A stretch of DNA of 64,000 nucleotides from Planosporangium mesophilum (GCF_016863255.1 NZ_BOON01000051.1:1-64000), one strand, 5' to 3'; positions 32,891 through 42,757 are shown, counted from the first letter of the stretch. Notes: generated by a model not told the origin, from the letters alone. A program made the numbers and translations.

Positions 32891-34156
32891 GAGGCGCTCG
32901 CGCACCCCTGCCGGGGACGACCCGGCAGGTGACGCGGCGCCGGACGGCACGAGGGTGCGCTGGCTGATCGCGTACGCGGCCGCGTTGCCGCCCGGGTCGA
33001 TGTCGTCGAGCAGCCGGTCGAGGTGGGCGAGCACCGCGCCGTGCACCCGCCAGAGCTTCGGTTCCTTCCGCGCGTCGACCAGCAGGGCCTCGCTGGCGAG
33101 GTCCCGCAGGGAACGCGCGCGCCGCACCGCCCGCCGCAGCGCGTCGGCGCTGTCGACGGGACCGGCCACGTCGGACGCGACCAGCTGGCCGAAGGCCAGG
33201 ACCCCCTTCCCGGCGGCGTCGAGCAGCCCTGCGAGCGGCAGGCGCGCCTCCGGGTCGGGCAGCTCGTGCGACGGCATCCCTTCGACCCGGTCGGCCAGGC
33301 AACTGCAGGTGACCCGTACGTGGATCGCCGAGTACTCGAGCGCGGTCAGCGCCGAACGTAGCCGCTCCGGCACGGTGGTCGCGGCCGCGCGTCGCGGGTT
33401 GAGCCGCAGGCTCTCCTCGGCCTGGGCCAGTGCGCCCTGGGCGGCGCGGACCTGCTTCTCCAGCGCCCGCGCCCGGCGCAGGCCGTCCAGCGCCCGCTCG
33501 TGTGTCCAGCCCCGCTCGACGTCGACCGCGATCGACCGCAATACCCGGCCGATCTCCTCGGCCAGCCGGCCGATGGCGTCGCTGGCCGGCTGGACGTGGA
33601 CGGACGGCGCCGCGAGGCTCACCAACACCCCGACGCCGGCCCCGATCAGGGTCTCGAACACCCGGTTCAGGCCCAGGTGGTTGTGGCTGCCGAGGACGAG
33701 GACGGCCATCGCGTTGACCGCGATCTCGAGCGAGTGATCGCCGAGCCGTAGCACCTTGCCGAGCAGGAGCGCCGCCAGCACGGTGATGCCCAGGCTCCAC
33801 CAGGTCAGACCGAACACCGAGGACAGCAGCGCCGCGATCACCACGCCGACGATGACGCTGCCGATCCGCTGCCACCCGTGGCGGATGGTCTCGTAGAGCG
33901 TCACCTTCACCACCAGCAGCGCGGTGAGCGCCGCCAGCAGCATCGGGTGGTCCCCGCCCAGCACCCGCTGGGCGAGGACGTACGCGACCACGGCCGCGAC
34001 GGTCGCCTTCATGACCTGGGCGGTGGAGATCTTGTCGGTGCGGCGCAGCCGCGGCCGGGGCTCTCGACCCCGGCGCGTTGCGTCGGCCGCCCCGGACGGG
34101 GCCGACATCAGCGACCGTCCCGGGGCCAGTCCGTCTCCGCCGCCCCGCGCCGCCAT
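32855..34156 (-). CDS. FUSC/aromatic-acid-exporter-like membrane protein (copy 1)
   Basis: 433 residues. An N-terminal membrane domain of about six helices (VMKATVAAVVAYVLAQRVLGGDHPMLLAALTALLVV, SVFGLTWWSLGITVLAALLLGK) is followed by a long alpha-helical cytosolic half (HERALDGLRRARALEKQVRAAQGALAQAEESLRLNPRR, LTALEYSAIHVRV). This is the layout of FUSC/ArAE-type proteins such as AaeB relatives. ATG 34156 has GGGAG seven bases upstream. A close full-length paralogue lies at 48012-49367. Transported compound unknown. Confidence 0.75.
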   Translation of the reverse strand: MAARGGGDGLAPGRSLMSAPSGAADATRRGREPRPRLRRTDKISTAQVMKATVAAVVAYVLAQRVLGGDHPMLLAALTALLVVKVTLYETIRHGWQRIGSVIVGVVIAALLSSVFGLTWWSLGITVLAALLLGKVLRLGDHSLEIAVNAMAVLVLGSHNHLGLNRVFETLIGAGVGVLVSLAAPSVHVQPASDAIGRLAEEIGRVLRSIAVDVERGWTHERALDGLRRARALEKQVRAAQGALAQAEESLRLNPRRAAATTVPERLRSALTALEYSAIHVRVTCSCLADRVEGMPSHELPDPEARLPLAGLLDAAGKGVLAFGQLVASDVAGPVDSADALRRAVRRARSLRDLASEALLVDARKEPKLWRVHGAVLAHLDRLLDDIDPGGNAAAYAISQRTLVPSGAASPAGSSPAGVRERLLMTLRRRPDAA

Positions 34157-34276
34157 ATTCATCTCCCGTCTGATCGACCACCGTGCCCGCCCCGACGCCG
34201 GGACGCGCTGACGGGTAGCGCACCCACGGGTCGACATCTGGGCGGACGCTGGTGACCGCTCGAACCGTTGCGGCCC

Positions 34277-35284
34277 TCAGTCAAGGTGGTTCGGGGGCGA
34301 ATCAGGTTGGCGGTCGGGTGCCGCGGGGTTGCCGACCTTGGAGATTCGGGCCACTTGCCGGCGGCCCACCTGTCCGAGATCCACGGAAGCGAGCGCGGCG
34401 AGCGCCGCCTCGGTCGCGGCGGCGCTCGCGGGCAGCAGGGGCAGGCGGACCGCCGGGGTCGGGATCCGACCCTGGGCGTGCAGCACCGCCTTGACGACGG
34501 TCGGGTTCGGCTCGGCGAACGCGGCCGCGGACAGCGCCACGAGACGGTGACCGAGGTCCCGGGCCCGGTCGACGTCACCGGAGTGCCAGGCGTGGACGAG
34601 ATCGACGAAGGCGGCCGTACACAGGTGGGCGGAGGCCAGTACGCCGCCGGCCGCGCCGAGCGCGAGCATCGGTGAGACGAAGGCGTCGTCACCGGCCAGG
34701 ACGGCGAAGCCCGCCGGTCGGTCGGCCATCAGCGCCACGGTGTCCGCGTCGATGCCGCCGGTCGCGTACTTGATCCCGATGACCCCCGGCAGCCGGACCA
34801 GGTGGCGCAACGTCCCCGCCCCGACGGCCTGGCCGGTGCGGTACGGGACGTGGTAGATCACCAGCGGTACCGGGCTGTCGGCGGCGAGCCGGGTGAAGTG
34901 GGCGATCACGCCGCGCTCCGACGGTCGGCTGTAGTACGGGACGACCGTGAGCGCGGCCGTCGCCTCCGGCCACGCGTTCAGGCCCCGCAGCGCCTCCACC
35001 GAGGCGGCGGTGTCGTTGGAGCCGGCTCCGATCATCAGGCCGGCGCGGCGTTCCCGGCAGACCCGGGCGCAGATGTCGATGACGGTGCGCCGCTCGTCGG
35101 CGTTGAGCGTGGCCGGCTCGCCGGTGGTACCCAGCGCCACCACTCCGGCCGCGCCGGCGTCGATCACCTCGTACGCGAGCCGCTCCAGGGCATCGCCGGC
35201 CACCCGCCCGTCGGCGGCGAACGGCGTGACGAGCGGTACGTGGACTCCGGTCAGGATGTGTCGCATGGGTTCCAGGTGTGGCAT
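34277..35284 (-). CDS. DapA-family (4-hydroxy-tetrahydrodipicolinate synthase-like) aldolase
   Basis: A 335-residue class I aldolase of the DHDPS/NAL superfamily. VALGTTGEPATLNADER is the substrate loop, IYHVPYRTGQAV holds the catalytic Tyr, and PGVIGIKYATGGID holds the Schiff-base Lys. ATG 35284 has GGTGGAG upstream; GTG 35293 and ATG 35266 are alternatives. It is divergent from a lysR gene with a shared 71-base gap, so it is likely that regulator's target. A catabolic or specialised aldolase is as likely as lysine synthesis, and no other lysine gene is near. Confidence 0.82.
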   Translation of the reverse strand: MPHLEPMRHILTGVHVPLVTPFAADGRVAGDALERLAYEVIDAGAAGVVALGTTGEPATLNADERRTVIDICARVCRERRAGLMIGAGSNDTAASVEALRGLNAWPEATAALTVVPYYSRPSERGVIAHFTRLAADSPVPLVIYHVPYRTGQAVGAGTLRHLVRLPGVIGIKYATGGIDADTVALMADRPAGFAVLAGDDAFVSPMLALGAAGGVLASAHLCTAAFVDLVHAWHSGDVDRARDLGHRLVALSAAAFAEPNPTVVKAVLHAQGRIPTPAVRLPLLPASAAATEAALAALASVDLGQVGRRQVARISKVGNPAAPDRQPDSPPNHLD

Positions 35285-35318
35285 GAGCTCCACCCTCGGT
35301 GCCGCCGAGGTTCACGTC

Positions 35319-35355
35319 CAGTTCGCGTTTCTGCGGTGATACGTAAGCTGAACTG
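35319..35355. promoter_or_regulatory. Dyad and -10 element in the dapA-like/lysR gap
   Basis: CAGTTC (35319-35324) faces GAACTG (35350-35355) across the gap, a wide dyad in the place where a LysR regulator would bind. TAAGCT at 35344-35349 lies 6 bases before the lysR ATG and could be the -10 of a leaderless lysR message. Confidence 0.35.
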
Positions 35356-36228
35356 ATGCTCGACGTACGCAAGCTGCGGTTGCTGCGCGACCTGGCCCGC
35401 CATGGGACGATCGCCGCGGTCGCCGACGCGCTGTCCTACACCCCGTCGGCCGTCTCCCAGCAGTTGGCCGCGTTGGAGCGGGAGGCGGGGGTACCGCTGC
35501 TGGAGCGCACCGGGCGGCGGGTCACGCTCACCCCGGCCGGAGCGATCCCGGTCGAGCACGCCGAGGCGGTTCTCGCGGCCCTGGCGCAGGCCGACGCGGC
35601 GCTCGCGGCCGTGCGTACCGGTCTGATCGGGCCGCTGCGCCTCGGCGCGTTCCCGAGCGCGGTACGCACGCTGCTGCCCGCCGCCCTGGTCGCGCTCGGG
35701 CGCGCGCACCCCGGGCTCGAGCTGAGGGTGACCGAACTGGACCCGGTCGGCGTACCCGACGCGCTGCGGACCGGCCGGCTCGACGTCGCGCTCGTCCACG
35801 ACTACGACCACGTACCGATCGAGCCCGATCCCGCCCTCGATACCGAGCCGCTGATCGACGAGACGATGTACCTCGTCGGTGCGGCCTCGCTGGCGGAGAC
35901 CGCCGACGCACCGTGGATCACCGGTACGCCCGGGACGCTCTGCCACACGGCGGCGCTGCGCTCCTGCCAGGCGGCCGGGTTCACGCCCCGGGTACGCCAT
36001 CACGCCGACGACTTCAGCACCGTGCTGAGCCTCGTCGCGGCGGGACAGGGCGTCGCGCTGGTCCCGCAGCTCGCCGCCGCCGACCCGCCGCCGAGCGTGA
36101 CGCTCACGCCGCTGGACACCCACCGGCGTACCCGGATCGCCTACCGGCGCGGTACCGGCCGCCACCCGGCGATCGCGGCGTGCGTGGCGGCGATCCACGC
36201 CTCGGCGGCGGAGTACCTATCGCATTGA
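35356..36228 (+). CDS. LysR-family transcriptional regulator
   Basis: 290 residues: winged HTH (LRLLRDLARHGTIAAVADALSYTPSAVSQQLAALEREAG) followed by a LysR substrate domain starting near GPLRLGAFPSAVRTLLP. It is divergent from the dapA-like gene and probably controls it, in the usual LysR arrangement. There is no ribosome site directly before ATG 35356. The 3' end overlaps the convergent marR gene by 12 bases. Confidence 0.88.
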   Translation: MLDVRKLRLLRDLARHGTIAAVADALSYTPSAVSQQLAALEREAGVPLLERTGRRVTLTPAGAIPVEHAEAVLAALAQADAALAAVRTGLIGPLRLGAFPSAVRTLLPAALVALGRAHPGLELRVTELDPVGVPDALRTGRLDVALVHDYDHVPIEPDPALDTEPLIDETMYLVGAASLAETADAPWITGTPGTLCHTAALRSCQAAGFTPRVRHHADDFSTVLSLVAAGQGVALVPQLAAADPPPSVTLTPLDTHRRTRIAYRRGTGRHPAIAACVAAIHASAAEYLSH

Positions 36229-36744
36229 CACCCGTGGCTCGTCGCCGAGCGCGACGAGTACCTCCCGCAGCGCGTCGATGGCGGCCCTGGCGGTGTCCTC
36301 GGGTACGGAGTGCAGCAGCGCCGCCTGGGCAGAGCTGGCGGCGCGAACGGACGCCTCGGCGATGTGGACCCCGGACGTGGTGAGACGCACCCACGAGCTG
36401 CGGGCGTCGCGCGCGTCCGCCTCCCGCGCGACGAGGCCGGCCCCGGTCAGCCGCCGAAGCAGGTTGCTGGTACCGCCGGAGGACAGCAGCAGCCGGCTGG
36501 CCAGGTCGGTCGGGCGCAGCCGGTACGGCTCACCCGCGGCCCGAAGGACGGCGAGCACCTCGTACTCCGCCCTGGTCAGGCCGAAGCGGGTCAGTTGGGC
36601 GTTGGTGGCCTCGCCGAGCAGGGCGGCCAGGCGGGCCGCGCGCTTGCCGAGTTCCAACTCCGGACCGGCGACAGCCGGAAGCTCGGCGCGCCAGGCGTCG
36701 ACGAGGTCGTCCACCGTGTCACGTCGCGCGATTGTCCTGTCCAC
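36217..36744 (-). CDS. MarR-family transcriptional regulator
   Basis: A 175-residue MarR winged-helix protein: FGLTRAEYEVLAVLRAAGEPYRLRPTDLASRLLLSSGGTSNLLRRLTGAGLVARE, then the wing DARDARSSWVRLT. Effector and target are unknown; no efflux or catabolic gene is paired with it. The start is GTG 36744. Confidence 0.88.
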   Translation of the reverse strand: MDRTIARRDTVDDLVDAWRAELPAVAGPELELGKRAARLAALLGEATNAQLTRFGLTRAEYEVLAVLRAAGEPYRLRPTDLASRLLLSSGGTSNLLRRLTGAGLVAREADARDARSSWVRLTTSGVHIAEASVRAASSAQAALLHSVPEDTARAAIDALREVLVALGDEPRVSMR

Positions 36745-36818
36745 TAATCGGACGATACCGTGCGCTACAGGCGGAAAGTCGTGAGGATGGGCACGATCCC
36801 GTCCTGTCGTACGGTACC

Positions 36819-36856
36819 GGCTCGACGCGACGGCAGCGCCGCCGTCGCGTCGAGCC
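36819..36856. terminator. Terminator hairpin, 16-bp perfect stem
   Basis: GGCTCGACGCGACGGC (36819-36834) pairs with GCCGTCGCGTCGAGCC (36841-36856) around AGCGCC. It lies 40 bases beyond the stop of the glycosidase gene on the minus strand. Confidence 0.8.
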
Positions 36857-36895
36857 GCGCCGCGTACCTCATCGCCGCCGCGCCGCGGTGATTTC

Positions 36896-39502
36896 CTACC
36901 GCAGGTCCACGACGAGCGAGTGCCGACCCGCGCCGGTGTCGACGACCACCTGGGTGCCGCGGGCGGTCCGCACCACCCGGTAGGCCGCGCGGTGACCGTC
37001 CAGCTTGACGCCCGCCACGCCCGCCCCGGCGGGCAGTACCGCGCCGACGGTGAGCCGGCAGGACACCCGGGCGTCGGCGTCCACGCGTACCGTCTTGTCC
37101 TTGCTCGTGGCGGTCACGTCGACCGAACCGGAGCCGACGACGATGTTCGACCCGGCGATCCGGTTCTGACCCGGCGGGAGCTGCGGCACGACGGACAGCC
37201 GGCCCTGGCCGAGGTCAGGGTCGACGCCCAGGTACTGGTGGACGACGGGCCAGAGGATCCCGTACGCGCCCCACGCCTGGAGCACGCTGGAGCGGGTGAG
37301 GAAGCTCTGGTCGATGTTGGCGGTGAAGTCCGGCGACGGGGCGATCTCCGGCATCGCGCCGGGCAGCTCCCACACCGACCGGTCGAGCTGGATCCGGGCG
37401 TTGCCGGTGGTGTAGAACCGCTGCGGCCCGAGCCGGCCGTAGTTGCCCTCCGCGACCGCCGCGACCGCGGTGTTGAGCGAGAACGTGGACCGCTCGGCGG
37501 GTACCGAGGAGACCACGGTGTCGCAGGACGGTCCCGGGTTGCCCGTCGGTGCGCTCGTCGGGCCGGTACCGGTGTGGTACAGCCCGAACTCGCCGTTGTA
37601 GCAGTCGCGTTCGCGCTGCCCGAGCGCGATGACGGCGTGGTCGGCGGAGGCCAGGGGCCCCGTCGGCAGGGCCGCCTCCATCGGCGTCAGCCCGATCCAG
37701 TGCCGCTGGAACACCTTCGCGTTCCCGGGGTCGGTCAGCGAGTCGGCGTACGACTTCGCGCTGCTTGCAGCGGCGCCCGTTACGGCGGCGCCAGTTGCGG
37801 TGGCGTCCCCACCGGCCCACCACGCCTGCTCGAAGCGCTGCTTCCGGTTGGCCGCCTCGGTGTTCGCCCACCTCGCGGTGGCCGTGTCGCCCCGGCTCGC
37901 GGCCAGCTCGGCCAGGTCGGCCAGGCCGCGGACGGTGTACACGGCGACGTCGAGCTTCTCCTGCCCCATGCCGGGGCGCTCCACGTTGCCCAGCCCCTCC
38001 GGCCAGCCGTCGCCGTCGGCGTCCAGGCCGGTCACATGCCGCATGCTGCGCACGCTGAGGTCGTACATCTCGTCGCGGAACGCGTTGTCGCCGGTCCACC
38101 GCCAGACCAGGGCGACGGTACTGGCGAACTTCGCGCTCTCGTCGGTGTTGCCGGGGTCGCCGTTGGCGCCGAAGTACACCTGACCGTCGGGCGTGACCTC
38201 GTGGACGATCTTGCCCGACCGGGCGTTGACGAGGTCGCTGATGTCGCGCAGCGCCCGCAGGTGGTTCTTCACCGCGTCGAACTGGCCGGCGGCGACCGCC
38301 GCGAACGCCGTGTACTCGCCGTCGGTGGCGAACAGCCACGGGTAGTCCGGCCAGCCCGCGCCGATCCAGCGCGCCTCGGCGACCGTACCGGCCGGCGGCG
38401 GGTACTGCTTGCCCTCGCGGCTGGCGAACACCTTCAGGTCGCGCGAGGCCTGGACCGAGTCCGCGAGGTTCTGCTTGGACCACTCGACGCTGCGCGCCAG
38501 CAGCGGGTCGCCGGGCAGGTCGACCCGGCTGCGGGCGGCGACCGCCGCGCGGGACGCCATCTTGCGCGCCAGCGCGGCGTCCGGGTCGCGCAGCGCCCGG
38601 TTCAGCTCGTCGTACGCCGGCCGGACACCGGCGTCGGAGCCGGCGACCGCGAACCACACGGTGCGGCCGGTGCGGGGAAGGTCGATCGTGTACGTCAGCT
38701 CGCCGCCGGTGCCCTTGCCGTACGGGCCGTCGTCGCAGCGGGCCGGCGTCGGGTCGCTCGCCGGGCACACCACGGCCGGCTCCTGCGGCCCGCGCATGCC
38801 GGCACCGAGCCGGTGGGCGTCGGGGGTGAGGCTACTGCCGACCACGGCCGCGTAGTCGTGCGCCGCCGCGCCCGGTACGGGCGGCCTGCCGGTCTCGCGG
38901 AACAGCACGTTGCGACCGTCGAAGTTCGCCGTGTCGGGCAGGTTGAACGTGGTCTGGTCGGGCGTGGTCCAGCCCCACGGGTACGCCGCCATCAGCTCGG
39001 AGTGCGCGTTCACCGTCAGCGTCACGCGCTTCGGGCCGCCGCTGAACGTCAGCCCGACCAGCCCTGCTCTGCCCCCGTCGGGCGCCACGTCGACGCGCCG
39101 GACCTTCAGGCCGTCCGGACCGGCGAGGTCCATCCGGGCGTACCCCTGCCCGCTGGTGAACGTGGTCGCCGTGAGCCACTGGCCGTCGGCGGCGAACCAC
39201 AGGCCGTCCAGCAGCTTGATGGGCGCGGACCAGAAGCCGCCCATCTCGCCGCGTACGTGCCAGCCGGTGGCCGGGTAGGTCGCGTCGGCCGCGCCCACCT
39301 CGTAGAAGCGGTCGCCGGTCACGACGAAGCGCCGGTCTGCCAGGCGGGTGCTCTCCGACAGCTCCACGGGTTTGGCCATAGCCGCAGCCGTGGCCGCGGG
39401 GGCCGCTGTGGCCGCGGCGAAGTCGACGAAGCCGATCGCCGTACCCAAGGCGAGGGCGGCGGCGAGCACGGCGGGCCGCTTCCGGCGTAAGGGGTGAGGC
39501 AT
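36896..39502 (-). CDS. Secreted six-hairpin glycosidase, glycogen-debranching/GH-like
   Basis: An 868-residue exported protein: basic N-terminus, hydrophobic core and an Ala-rich signal peptide ending near residue 34. The N-terminal ~270 residues are a beta-rich domain; the middle is an (alpha/alpha)6-barrel-like region with WIGAGWPDYPWLFATDGEYTAFAAVAAGQ, NTDESAKFASTVALVWRWTGD and LDADGDGWPEGLGNVERPGMGQ, as in debranching-type six-hairpin glycosidases. A C-terminal beta domain of ~90 residues closes it. The precise GH family and substrate cannot be fixed by eye. GAAGGAG precedes ATG 39502. It stands alone in its transcript and ends in a strong terminator. Confidence 0.72.
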   Translation of the reverse strand: MPHPLRRKRPAVLAAALALGTAIGFVDFAAATAAPAATAAAMAKPVELSESTRLADRRFVVTGDRFYEVGAADATYPATGWHVRGEMGGFWSAPIKLLDGLWFAADGQWLTATTFTSGQGYARMDLAGPDGLKVRRVDVAPDGGRAGLVGLTFSGGPKRVTLTVNAHSELMAAYPWGWTTPDQTTFNLPDTANFDGRNVLFRETGRPPVPGAAAHDYAAVVGSSLTPDAHRLGAGMRGPQEPAVVCPASDPTPARCDDGPYGKGTGGELTYTIDLPRTGRTVWFAVAGSDAGVRPAYDELNRALRDPDAALARKMASRAAVAARSRVDLPGDPLLARSVEWSKQNLADSVQASRDLKVFASREGKQYPPPAGTVAEARWIGAGWPDYPWLFATDGEYTAFAAVAAGQFDAVKNHLRALRDISDLVNARSGKIVHEVTPDGQVYFGANGDPGNTDESAKFASTVALVWRWTGDNAFRDEMYDLSVRSMRHVTGLDADGDGWPEGLGNVERPGMGQEKLDVAVYTVRGLADLAELAASRGDTATARWANTEAANRKQRFEQAWWAGGDATATGAAVTGAAASSAKSYADSLTDPGNAKVFQRHWIGLTPMEAALPTGPLASADHAVIALGQRERDCYNGEFGLYHTGTGPTSAPTGNPGPSCDTVVSSVPAERSTFSLNTAVAAVAEGNYGRLGPQRFYTTGNARIQLDRSVWELPGAMPEIAPSPDFTANIDQSFLTRSSVLQAWGAYGILWPVVHQYLGVDPDLGQGRLSVVPQLPPGQNRIAGSNIVVGSGSVDVTATSKDKTVRVDADARVSCRLTVGAVLPAGAGVAGVKLDGHRAAYRVVRTARGTQVVVDTGAGRHSLVVDLR

Positions 39503-39643
39503 CAGCGATCTCCTTCACGTGAGTCAGCACTGACTCTCGTCTTCGAACATTGATCGCTGTCGCCGTGGTTCGCAACCGTCGACACGCCATCGAGGGACGT
39601 GACGGCTTCCGATAAATGCGTCGCCGGGCCCATGCGCTGGTCG

Positions 39644-39649
39644 GATAAT
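39644..39649 (+). promoter_or_regulatory. -10 element for a leaderless methyltransferase message
   Basis: GATAAT ends 7 bases before ATG 39657, which has no ribosome site, so transcription likely starts at or next to the start codon. Confidence 0.5.
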
Positions 39650-39656
39650 CGCTCGC

Positions 39657-40394
39657 ATGCCGACATCCAAGATCGAACCGCTGTACACCGCCCTGGACTT
39701 CAACAGCCCGATGTCCGACGCGCGGGTCGCCCGGATCATCCGTACGCTGCAACCTGCCGACGGGGCCCGGGTCGTCGAGGTCGGGTGCGGCTGGGCTGAG
39801 TTGCTGCTGCGGATCGCCGCGGCAGAGCCGTCCGTCCAGGCCGTCGGCATCGACGTCAACGAGGACCTGATCGAGCGCGGACGGGCGAACGCCGCGGCGC
39901 GGGGCCTAGCCGACCGCGTCGACCTCCAGGTGGCGGACGCGCTGAAGTGGGAGGCACCGGCCGCGGACGTGGCGATCTGCATCGGCGCGGGTCACGCGTT
40001 GGGCGGTACCGCCGCGGCGCTGGACGCGCTACGGCGGTCGATACGCCCTGGCGGGCGCATCGTCTTCGGTGAGGGCATCTGGGCGCAGCCCCCGACGGAG
40101 GCGGCGACGGCCGCGCTCGGTGGCGACCCGGACGAGTTCGGCTCGCTGGCGGACCTCGTCGACCTCGCTGTGGCGCGCGGTCTGCGCCCGCTGGACGTGT
40201 CGGAGGCGTCGACCGAGGAGTGGGACGCGTTCGAGTCCGGCTACGCGCTCGGGTGGGAGCGCTGGCTGCTCGACAACCCGGCCGACCCGGAAGCCGAGGC
40301 GGTCCGAGCCAGGGCCGACGAGCACCGTGAGCGGTGGCTGCGCGGGTACCGTGGCGTGCTCGGTTTCGCGTACCTGACGCTAGGGCGGAGCTAG
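39657..40394 (+). CDS. Class I SAM-dependent methyltransferase
   Basis: A 245-residue methyltransferase. Motif I is VVEVGCGWAELLLRIA, the acidic SAM ribose loop VGIDVNED, motif II DVAICIGAGHALGG and motif III RPGGRIVFGEG. The C-terminal half, rich in Glu and Trp, is a family-specific cap. The acceptor is unknown. It appears leaderless. Confidence 0.85.
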   Translation: MPTSKIEPLYTALDFNSPMSDARVARIIRTLQPADGARVVEVGCGWAELLLRIAAAEPSVQAVGIDVNEDLIERGRANAAARGLADRVDLQVADALKWEAPAADVAICIGAGHALGGTAAALDALRRSIRPGGRIVFGEGIWAQPPTEAATAALGGDPDEFGSLADLVDLAVARGLRPLDVSEASTEEWDAFESGYALGWERWLLDNPADPEAEAVRARADEHRERWLRGYRGVLGFAYLTLGRS

Positions 40395-40435
40395 CGGGAA
40401 GTGATGCGTCGTCGAATGAACGTGCGCGGAAGACA

Positions 40436-40463
40436 TTGACACGTCTCGTGCAGGACGTAGCCT
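40436..40463 (+). promoter_or_regulatory. SigA-type promoter of fadD-like gene
   Basis: TTGACA (40436-40441), a 16-base spacer and TAGCCT (40458-40463), followed by GAGGAGG about 10 bases before ATG 40493. Confidence 0.7.
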
Positions 40464-40492
40464 GACACAACCCCTGCCCGAGGAGGTCCGAG

Positions 40493-42136
40493 ATGACGCT
40501 CTCCTACGCCGGCGGACTGTCGACCGTGCCCCTGCTCGGCCAGACCATCGGTGAGAACCTCGCCGCCACCGTCGCGCGGGTGCCCGACCGCGACGCGCTC
40601 GTCGATGTGCCCAGCGGCCGGCGCTGGACCTATGCGGAGCTGGCCCGCGACGTCGAGGCTGTCGCGCTGGGGCTGCTCGCCCTGGGCGTGGAGAAGGGGG
40701 AGCGGGTCGGCGTCTGGGCGCCCAACCTTCCGGAGTGGACGATCACGCAGTACGCCACCGCCCGCGTCGGCGCGGTCCTGGTCAACATCAACCCGGCGTA
40801 CCGCACGCACGAACTGGCGTACGTGCTGCGGCAGGCCGGTGTGCGTACCCTCGTTTGCGCCGAACGGGTCAAGACCTCCGACTACCGGGCCATGGTCGCC
40901 GACGTCCGGGCGGAGTGCCCGGCGCTGCGGGAGGTCGTCTTCATCGGTACCCCCGACTGGGACGACCTGGTGGCGCGGGGCGCCGGGGTCCCGGCCGGCG
41001 CACTGGCGGAGCGGGAAGCGCGGCTGGCCTTCGATGACCCCATCAACATCCAGTACACCTCGGGTACCACCGGGTTCCCCAAGGGCGCGACCCTGTCGCA
41101 CCACAACATCCTCAACAACGGGTACTTCGTCGCGGAGGCGCAGCGCTGGACCGAAGCGGACCGGGTCTGCCTGCCGGTGCCGTTCTACCACTGCTTCGGC
41201 ATGGTCATGGGCAACCTCGGCGCGACCAGCCACGGCGCCTGCATGGTGATCCCCGCGCCGGTGTTCGACCCGGCCGCGACGCTGCGCGCGGTCGAGCAGG
41301 AGCACTGCACCGCGCTGTACGGGGTGCCGACGATGTTCATCGCCGAGCTCTCCGACCCGAGCTTCGCCACCACCGACCTGTCCAGCCTGCGCACCGGCGC
41401 GATGGCGGGCTCCCCCTGCCCGACCGAGGTGATGAAGCGGGTCATCGCCGACATGGGGATGACCGACGTGACCATCGCGTACGGCATGACCGAGACGTCG
41501 CCGGTGTCGACGCAGACCAGCCCCGACGACGAGCTGGAGCGGCGGGTGTCGACGGTGGGTCAGGTCGGCCCGCACCTCGAAGTGAAGATCGTCGACCCGG
41601 CGACGGGGCTGGTGGTGCCGCGTGGCACCCCCGGCGAGCTGTGCACCCGCGGCTACAGCGTGATGCTCGGGTACTGGGAGATGCCCGACCGTACCGCCGA
41701 GGTGATCGACGCCGCGCGGTGGATGCACACCGGGGACCTGGCGACCATGGACGAGGCGGGGTACGTCAACATCGTCGGCCGGATCAAGGACATGGTGATC
41801 CGGGGCGGGGAGAACATCTACCCCCGCGAGATCGAGGAGTTCCTGTACACCCACCCCGACATCGTGGACGTGCAGGTGGTCGGGGTGCCCGACGCCAAGT
41901 ACGGCGAGGAGTTGATGGCCTGGGTCAAGCTGCGTGACGGTGCCGCCCCGTTGAGCGCCGACGCGCTGCGCGAGTACTGCCGCGGCAGGCTCGCGCACTA
42001 CAAGATCCCCCGGTACCTGAAGATCGTCGACGGGTTCCCGATGACGGTGACCGGGAAGATTCGCAAGGTGGAGATGCGCGAGGTCTCCATCGAGGAACTG
42101 GGGCTGGAATCCGCGGCCGCCGAACGGCACGCCTGA
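40493..42136 (+). CDS. fadD: Fatty/short-chain acyl-CoA synthetase (AMP-binding)
   Basis: A 547-residue AMP-forming ligase. The P-loop is [11 protein letters not shown], and [62 protein letters not shown] and the catalytic [12 protein letters not shown] complete the set. It belongs to the FadD-like medium/long-chain group common in actinobacteria. It has a strong promoter and AGGAGG site. Its 3' end is the left border of a small island whose right border carries a decayed copy of the same 3' end (46209-46470). It abuts a broken methyltransferase gene. Confidence 0.88.
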   Translation: MTLSYAGGLSTVPLLGQTIGENLAATVARVPDRDALVDVPSGRRWTYAELARDVEAVALGLLALGVEKGERVGVWAPNLPEWTITQYATARVGAVLVNINPAYRTHELAYVLRQAGVRTLVCAERVKTSDYRAMVADVRAECPALREVVFIGTPDWDDLVARGAGVPAGALAEREARLAFDDPINIQYTSGTTGFPKGATLSHHNILNNGYFVAEAQRWTEADRVCLPVPFYHCFGMVMGNLGATSHGACMVIPAPVFDPAATLRAVEQEHCTALYGVPTMFIAELSDPSFATTDLSSLRTGAMAGSPCPTEVMKRVIADMGMTDVTIAYGMTETSPVSTQTSPDDELERRVSTVGQVGPHLEVKIVDPATGLVVPRGTPGELCTRGYSVMLGYWEMPDRTAEVIDAARWMHTGDLATMDEAGYVNIVGRIKDMVIRGGENIYPREIEEFLYTHPDIVDVQVVGVPDAKYGEELMAWVKLRDGAAPLSADALREYCRGRLAHYKIPRYLKIVDGFPMTVTGKIRKVEMREVSIEELGLESAAAERHA

Positions 42137-42137
42137 C

Positions 42138-42390
42138 GCCGCGGCATGGACGCCGACGCCTTGCCGCGGGCGATGTCGAGCGACGCCTGGGCGGGGTCGA
42201 CGCCGGTCACCTCGATGCCACGCTCGGCGAGCAGGCAGGCGAACGTCCCGGTGCCGCAACCGACGTCGAGGACGCTGCGGGCACCGACCTCGTCGGCGAT
42301 CGCGAGCTATGCGTCCAGGTCGCCGCGGTCCGGGTCGGGTGGATCGTAGATCGCGGCGAGTCGGGGCTCCTCGAAGTGCGCGTCAGCCAT
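42138..42390 (-). pseudogene. Broken class I SAM methyltransferase
   Basis: From ATG 42390 the minus strand reads MADAHFEEPRLAAIYDPPDP and on to GDLDA, where TAG (42309-42307) interrupts. Past it the same frame continues LAIADEVGARSVLDVGCGTG, TFACLLAERGIEVTGVDPAQ and ASLDIARGK. Related genes have DLDAYLAIADE at this point (family knowledge), so a Tyr codon became a stop. The gene then runs out at the fadD 3' end after about 80 codons, roughly a third of a normal enzyme. It has both a nonsense mutation and a 3' truncation. Confidence 0.8.
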
Positions 42391-42757
42391 GGCGCGGAGG
42401 GTAGCTTCGGCCGGCTCCCGGTGCGAGCGAGTATCCCGCCCGAGCCGACTCGAAACGCCCTGTCCCAAGTGGTCCAGGCACTGATTCACTGACGCTCACC
42501 GATCGGCCATTGGCCTGTGCCCGGACCGTCTATGGCTGTCCGGAAAGGTGAGAGGCATGATCCTTGGGTGGCGGAGATTCGAACGTTGCTGCACCGGAGC
42601 CTGTCGCCACCGCCTTTCCTTGACGACCAACTTCATATGTCTAGAGGTACTTGTCATGTGGTCGACAAGAGTGACGGCGACGGGCCTTGATCGTCTTAGT
42701 GGCGCGTAACGGGTTGTACGTGCGTCACGAGCATTGGCGACGACAGGAGCGACAACT
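42391..42757. other. Gap at the left of the accessory island
   Basis: AT-richer than the surroundings. No gene is supported. A short segment (42565-42583) resembles the 3' end of a tRNA on the minus strand (TTCGAATCTCCGCCACCCA), but no T-stem or tRNA body is present. Confidence 0.35.

Noticed and set aside
34277-35284. Lysine-biosynthesis dapA
   Set aside because: Catalytic residues fit the superfamily, but divergent pairing with a LysR regulator and the absence of other lysine genes favour a catabolic or specialised aldolase; the symbol was withheld.
42565-42583. Segment resembling a tRNA 3' end (minus strand TTCGAATCTCCGCCACCCA), possible attachment site of the island
   Set aside because: The bases before the T-loop do not pair to form a T-stem, no tRNA body or second copy at the other island end was seen, and no integrase gene is present.
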